NCBI GenBank assembly: GCA_003854995.1
Contig: RQOI01000349.1
Location: 1 to 9,619 of the forward strand
DNA from: Candidatus Zhuqueibacterota bacterium
GTDB lineage: Bacteria; Zhuqueibacterota; Zhuqueibacteria; Residuimicrobiales; Krinioviventaceae
Length of the DNA stretch: 9,619 nucleotides
Direction of reading: 5' to 3'
Part shown: positions 7,201 to 9,619 of the stretch, in pieces
Layout: every line of letters starts with the position of its first letter
How positions within the stretch are numbered: position 1 is the stretch's first letter
Translations under genes and position numbers: made by a program
Notes under the pieces: model-generated
What the model was told of the DNA's origin: nothing
The model's input: the letters and a program-made list of their open reading frames with translations, nothing else
The model's database searches: none

Positions 7201-7791
7201 TCACTCGCCAAGTTCAAACCGGACGAATCTTTTAATCACCATGTTCTCGCCCAATTTGCTGATCGTTTCTTTCAGATAATCACCAATCGTCCTGTCCGAG
7301 TCTTTGACAAAAGCCTGTTCCAGCAAACAGGTGTCCTGATAAAACTTTTCCAATTTTCCGGTGATCATCCGTTCAATCACCTGCTCCGGCTTGCCCTGTT
7401 CGCGAGCCTGCGCGCGATAGATCTCGAGCTCGTGTTCGACTATTCGAGCATCAACCTGTTCTCGTGACACGGCAATCGGTCTGGCGGCCGCGATTTGCAT
7501 CGCAATATCCTTGGCAAAATTCTGGAAATCAGTTGTCCTCGCCACAAAGTCAGTTTCGCAATTTATCTCGACGAGAACGCCCAGGCGACTGCCGGGATGA
7601 ATATACGACTGAATGAGACCCTGTTCAGTCGAGCGTCCTGCTTTCTTGTCAACCTTTTGCATCCCCTTGGTTCGCAAATAATCGATAGCCTTGTCGAAAT
7701 CGCCGTTCGTCTCATTGAGCGCCTTTTTGCATTCCATCATGCCGGCGCCGGCCATATCGCGCAATTTCTTCACATCAGCAGCCGAGACCAT
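7201..7791 (-). CDS. tsf: Elongation factor Ts, short form
   Basis: Cytosolic nucleotide-exchange factor that releases GDP from EF-Tu. The 196-residue length is that of the compact, single-core EF-Ts (as in Thermus), well short of the 283-residue E. coli form. Residues 1-50 form the UBA-like N-terminal domain with the first signature, LRDMAGAGMMECKKAL (10-25). Residues 75-86 (EINCETDFVART) hold the TDFV contact that intrudes into EF-Tu. The core continues through MQIAAARP (98-105), GKPEQVIERMITGKLEKF (133-150) and ends IKRFVRFELGE. One oddity is Ala14, where the first signature normally has Thr or Ser before GAG. The ATG at 7791 has GGAGGAGA about 7 bases upstream. It lies 35 bases past rpsB, the usual rpsB-tsf pair, and is followed by a terminator. 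Confidence 0.97.
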   Translation of the reverse strand: MVSAADVKKLRDMAGAGMMECKKALNETNGDFDKAIDYLRTKGMQKVDKKAGRSTEQGLIQSYIHPGSRLGVLVEINCETDFVARTTDFQNFAKDIAMQIAAARPIAVSREQVDARIVEHELEIYRAQAREQGKPEQVIERMITGKLEKFYQDTCLLEQAFVKDSDRTIGDYLKETISKLGENMVIKRFVRFELGE

Positions 7792-7826
7792 TTCTCTATC
7801 TCCTCCGCGTGGTAATGGGTTTCAAC

Positions 7827-8579
7827 TCAATCGTTCTCACCTTCATCGGCAACAGCCGCTTCGATGGCGACGGCTTCTTCAACGGCTTCGTTCTGTTGCA
7901 GTCCTTTTCGACCTTCAATGATGGCATTGGCAAGTGCATGCACGACCAGGTTAATGGCCTTGAAAGCGTCATCGTTACATGGGATGACATAGTCAATTGG
8001 ATCCGGATCGGAATTCGTATCGGTGATGGCAAAGACCGGCACATTCAGTCGCGTGGCCTCTCGAATGGCGATCACCTCTTTTTTGGCATCGACGACAAAA
8101 ATCGCTGCCGGAAGATGGTTCATCTCGCGAATACCGCCCAGAACTTTGTGGAGTTTTTCTTTTTCACGTTCAATTTGCAATATTTCTTTTTTAGCGAGCT
8201 TGTCATAGGTCCCGTCCGTCGCCTTTTTCTCCAGATTTTTGAGTCGCTTGACGCTCTTTTTGATCGTGATAAAGTTCGTCAGCGTCCCGCCCAGCCAGCG
8301 ATCGGTCACATGAGGCATGCCGCACCGTTCAGCTTCGACTTTAATGATGTCTTTTGCCTGCTTCTTGGTGCCGATGAGCAGAATTTCGCCACCCTTGCGA
8401 ACGATCTCGGTTGCAGCTTCGCATGCCTTGTTCAAGCTCACGAGTGTCTTTTTGAGGTCGATGATGTGAATGCCATTTCGCTCCATAAAGATGAAGGGTT
8501 TCATCTTTGGATTCCATCGACGCGTGAGATGCCCGAAATGGCATCCCGCCAGCAACAGATCTTGAATTTTTACGTCCAT
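7827..8579 (-). CDS. rpsB: 30S ribosomal protein S2
   Basis: Small-subunit protein that binds late in assembly near the 16S rRNA head-body junction and is needed for docking S1. With the ATG at 8579 the protein has 250 residues (E. coli 241) and opens MDVKIQDLLLAGCHFGH, aligned with the family N-terminus. GAGG lies 5 bases upstream of that ATG. In-frame ATGs at 8609 and 8624 would add 10 or 15 residues but have poorer sites. Motifs: AGCHFGH at 11-17, RWNPKMKPFIF at 21-31, LIGTKKQA at 68-75, RWLGGTLTN at 94-102, LPAAIFVVD at 156-164, TDTNSDPDPIDYVIPCNDDA at 186-205. The coiled-coil hairpin spans about 105-150. Residues 229-250 form an acidic Glu/Ala-rich tail. It is preceded by a 106-base leader that may carry regulation and followed by tsf after 35 bases. 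Confidence 0.96.
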   Translation of the reverse strand: MDVKIQDLLLAGCHFGHLTRRWNPKMKPFIFMERNGIHIIDLKKTLVSLNKACEAATEIVRKGGEILLIGTKKQAKDIIKVEAERCGMPHVTDRWLGGTLTNFITIKKSVKRLKNLEKKATDGTYDKLAKKEILQIEREKEKLHKVLGGIREMNHLPAAIFVVDAKKEVIAIREATRLNVPVFAITDTNSDPDPIDYVIPCNDDAFKAINLVVHALANAIIEGRKGLQQNEAVEEAVAIEAAVADEGEND

Positions 8580-8685
8580 AGGTTCCTCACTTTGGGGTTC
8601 ATCCGCCATTCTTCCAAACAACATGTCCCGTCAGGGGCACACCCCGTACTCGGAGAAGAATGTGTGAATTGCGTTAAAAATGAGA
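8580..8685 (-). promoter_or_regulatory. rpsB leader with overlapping short hairpins
   Basis: This rpsI-rpsB gap is far longer than the 19- and 35-base gaps around it. On the - strand it holds three small GC hairpins that share bases and so exclude one another: CCG-AGTA-CGG (8653-8644), GGGG-TGTG-CCCC (8645-8634) and CCC-TGAC-GGG (8636-8627). None has a T-run, so they are not terminators. S2 represses its own operon through a leader in E. coli; a similar role here is inference. I see no clear -35/-10 pair. Confidence 0.4.
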
Positions 8686-9078
8686 TTATCGTTTCGAGAA
8701 TTGAAAACGTTTGCGCGCGCCGGAGCGGCCGTATTTTTTGCGCTCAACCATTCTCGGATCACGCGTGAGAAAACCGCCTCGTCGCAGCACGGGTTTGAAT
8801 TCTGCATCGCTCTTCACCAGTGCCCGCGCAATGCCGAGCAATAATGCTCCGGATTGGCCGGTCAGACCGCCGCCTTCGGCATAAGCCTTGATATCAACTT
8901 TATCAAGCATGCCAGTCGCGACGAGAGGTTGTTCAATGATCATTTTGAGCGTGTCACGTTTGACATAGTCGAGCAGTTCGAGCTCGTTCACCGTTATTTT
9001 GCCATTCCCCGGTTTCAGATAAACGCGCGCGACGGCATTCTTTCGTCGGCCGGTCGCGTATAGATATGTTTCCTTCAT
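8686..9078 (-). CDS. rpsI: 30S ribosomal protein S9
   Basis: Small-subunit head protein whose C-terminal tail reaches the P-site tRNA. The ATG at 9078 gives 130 residues, the same as E. coli S9, and has an AAGGGC site about 7 bases upstream. The in-frame TTG two codons earlier (9084) sits directly on that site, so it is rejected. Landmarks are YATGRRKNAVARVYL at 7-21, the S9 signature GGGLTGQSGALLLGIARAL at 69-87, FLTRDPRMVERKKYGR at 103-118 and the invariant C-terminal FQFSKR, whose last Arg contacts the tRNA anticodon region. It lies 19 bases below rplM; the two form the near-universal L13-S9 operon. No anomalies. Confidence 0.97.
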   Translation of the reverse strand: MKETYLYATGRRKNAVARVYLKPGNGKITVNELELLDYVKRDTLKMIIEQPLVATGMLDKVDIKAYAEGGGLTGQSGALLLGIARALVKSDAEFKPVLRRGGFLTRDPRMVERKKYGRSGARKRFQFSKR

Positions 9079-9097
9079 CGTCAAGCCCTTTTTTGCA

Positions 9098-9526
9098 TTA
9101 GACTAAAAGCATTTCCGGTTGCTGAGCTTCGTGCGGATGGGTCGGCGAGGCATAAATTTTAACATGCCTCAAAATCTTGCGGCCCAGACGATTATGGGGC
9201 AGCATTCCGCGCACAGCTTCCCGAATGACATATTCCGGACGCGTCGTCTGTCTCCTGCGGAACGGGATGCTTTTCAAGCCGCCCGGATAGCCGGAGTGAT
9301 GGTAATAGACCTTGTTCTCTTCTTTGCGTCCTGTGAGGCGTACTTTATCCGCATTGATGACGACAACAAAATCGCCAACGTCAGCGTGCGGCGCCCAAAT
9401 CGGCTTATGCTTCCCACGAACGACATGGGCAACCCTGACAGCCAAGCGCCCCAACGCCGCGCCTTCCGCGTCGATCACATACCATTTGCGCACCACATCT
9501 TGTGGTTTGGGCGAAAATGTCTTCAC
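9098..9526 (-). CDS. rplM: 50S ribosomal protein L13
   Basis: Early-assembling large-subunit protein. The 142-residue length equals that of E. coli L13. Landmarks are WYVIDAEGAALGRLA at 15-29, VRGKHKP at 36-42, GDFVVVINADKVRLTGRK at 51-68, YYHHSGYPGGLK at 74-85, REAVRGMLPHNRLGR at 102-116 and HPHEAQQP at 130-137. The start codon is GTG at 9526, with AGGAG about 6 bases upstream; no alternative start gives the right length. It is the first gene of the leftward translation cluster, since only AT-rich non-coding sequence lies between it and the right edge. Confidence 0.97.
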   Translation of the reverse strand: MKTFSPKPQDVVRKWYVIDAEGAALGRLAVRVAHVVRGKHKPIWAPHADVGDFVVVINADKVRLTGRKEENKVYYHHSGYPGGLKSIPFRRRQTTRPEYVIREAVRGMLPHNRLGRKILRHVKIYASPTHPHEAQQPEMLLV

Positions 9527-9565
9527 CTCTATCTCCTTTATCGAAATATTTACATAAAGACAAAG

Positions 9566-9594
9566 AATTTATAGATTTTACATTGAAAAAGCAA
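9566..9594 (-). promoter_or_regulatory. Candidate promoter for the rplM cluster
   Basis: In the AT-rich leader upstream of rplM, the - strand has TTGCTT (9594-9589), a 17-base spacer, then TAAATT (9571-9566). An overlapping TATAAA (9573-9568) would leave a 15-base spacer. A start near 9558 would give a leader of about 30 bases ending in the rplM ribosome site. The match to the sigma-70 consensus is only fair. If the host is a true Bacteroidete its promoter consensus differs, and I found no TAnnTTTG here. Confidence 0.35.
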
Positions 9595-9619
9595 GATTTT
9601 TCTAAAAATTTGCGTAAAA

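Noticed and set aside
6303..7235. 310-codon open frame on the + strand over pyrH
   Set aside because: It is antisense to a clearly intact pyrH and the start of frr, has no ribosome site, and its translation shows no family features.
7809..8768. 319-codon open frame on the + strand over rpsB
   Set aside because: It lies antisense to rpsB and the rpsI end. The length comes from the codon bias of the real genes opposite, and the product looks like no known protein.
9079..9084. TTG at 9084 as the rpsI start
   Set aside because: It abuts the likely ribosome site AAGGGC, and the ATG at 9078 gives the exact usual length of 130 residues.
1..9619. Mobile element, CRISPR, defence or biosynthetic island
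   Set aside because: No transposase, integrase, spaced direct repeats, terminal inverted repeats or tRNA-linked junction is visible, and the genes are mostly conserved chromosomal ones.

Overview
The window reads as a piece of an ordinary bacterial chromosome, probably from the FCB superphylum (Bacteroidetes/Chlorobi and related candidate phyla such as KSB1, Calditrichota or Zixibacteria). Three things point there. The ribosomal and translation genes run in the order rplM-rpsI-rpsB-tsf-pyrH-frr. There is a large exported lamin-tail-domain protein with an SPNPFSPDGDG-type C-terminal FlgD-like Ig domain. The lipid kinase has a PLGSGNGLAR variant of its second glycine motif. This placement is an inference from gene order and motifs; no rRNA lies in the window.

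Left third, + strand: the window opens inside a YihY/BrkB-family inner-membrane protein gene (5' end outside the window) with a long cytosolic C-terminal tail that looks like a winged helix. It is followed after 36 bases by an 828-residue secreted protein built as lamin-tail / CARDB-like / lamin-tail / CARDB-like / lamin-tail / FlgD-like Ig.

Middle, - strand: an unrecognised 286-residue membrane-anchored helical protein converges on the lamin-tail gene, with only 3 bases between their stop codons. Upstream of it, on the same strand, is a diacylglycerol/sphingosine-kinase-like lipid kinase.

Right half, - strand: transcription runs leftward from an AT-rich promoter region at the right edge through rplM (L13), rpsI (S9), rpsB (S2), tsf (EF-Ts), pyrH (UMP kinase) and frr (ribosome recycling factor). 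Two clear intrinsic terminators punctuate this cluster: one after frr, and one between tsf and pyrH that separates the ribosomal-protein/EF-Ts part from the pyrH-frr pair. A 106-base leader with overlapping short hairpins precedes rpsB.

The six right-hand genes are standard housekeeping genes with intact catalytic or binding motifs. The translation genes supply ribosomal proteins, EF-Tu recharging and ribosome recycling, and pyrH supplies UDP. No gene-free stretch exceeds 300 bases; the longest are about 186 bases (5657-5842) and 106 bases (8580-8685). I saw no tRNA, rRNA, CRISPR, insertion sequence, integrase or phage signature. I found no convincing new multi-gene system. The best candidates for a second look are the modular lamin-tail protein, the unrecognised anchored protein facing it, and the terminator between tsf and pyrH.
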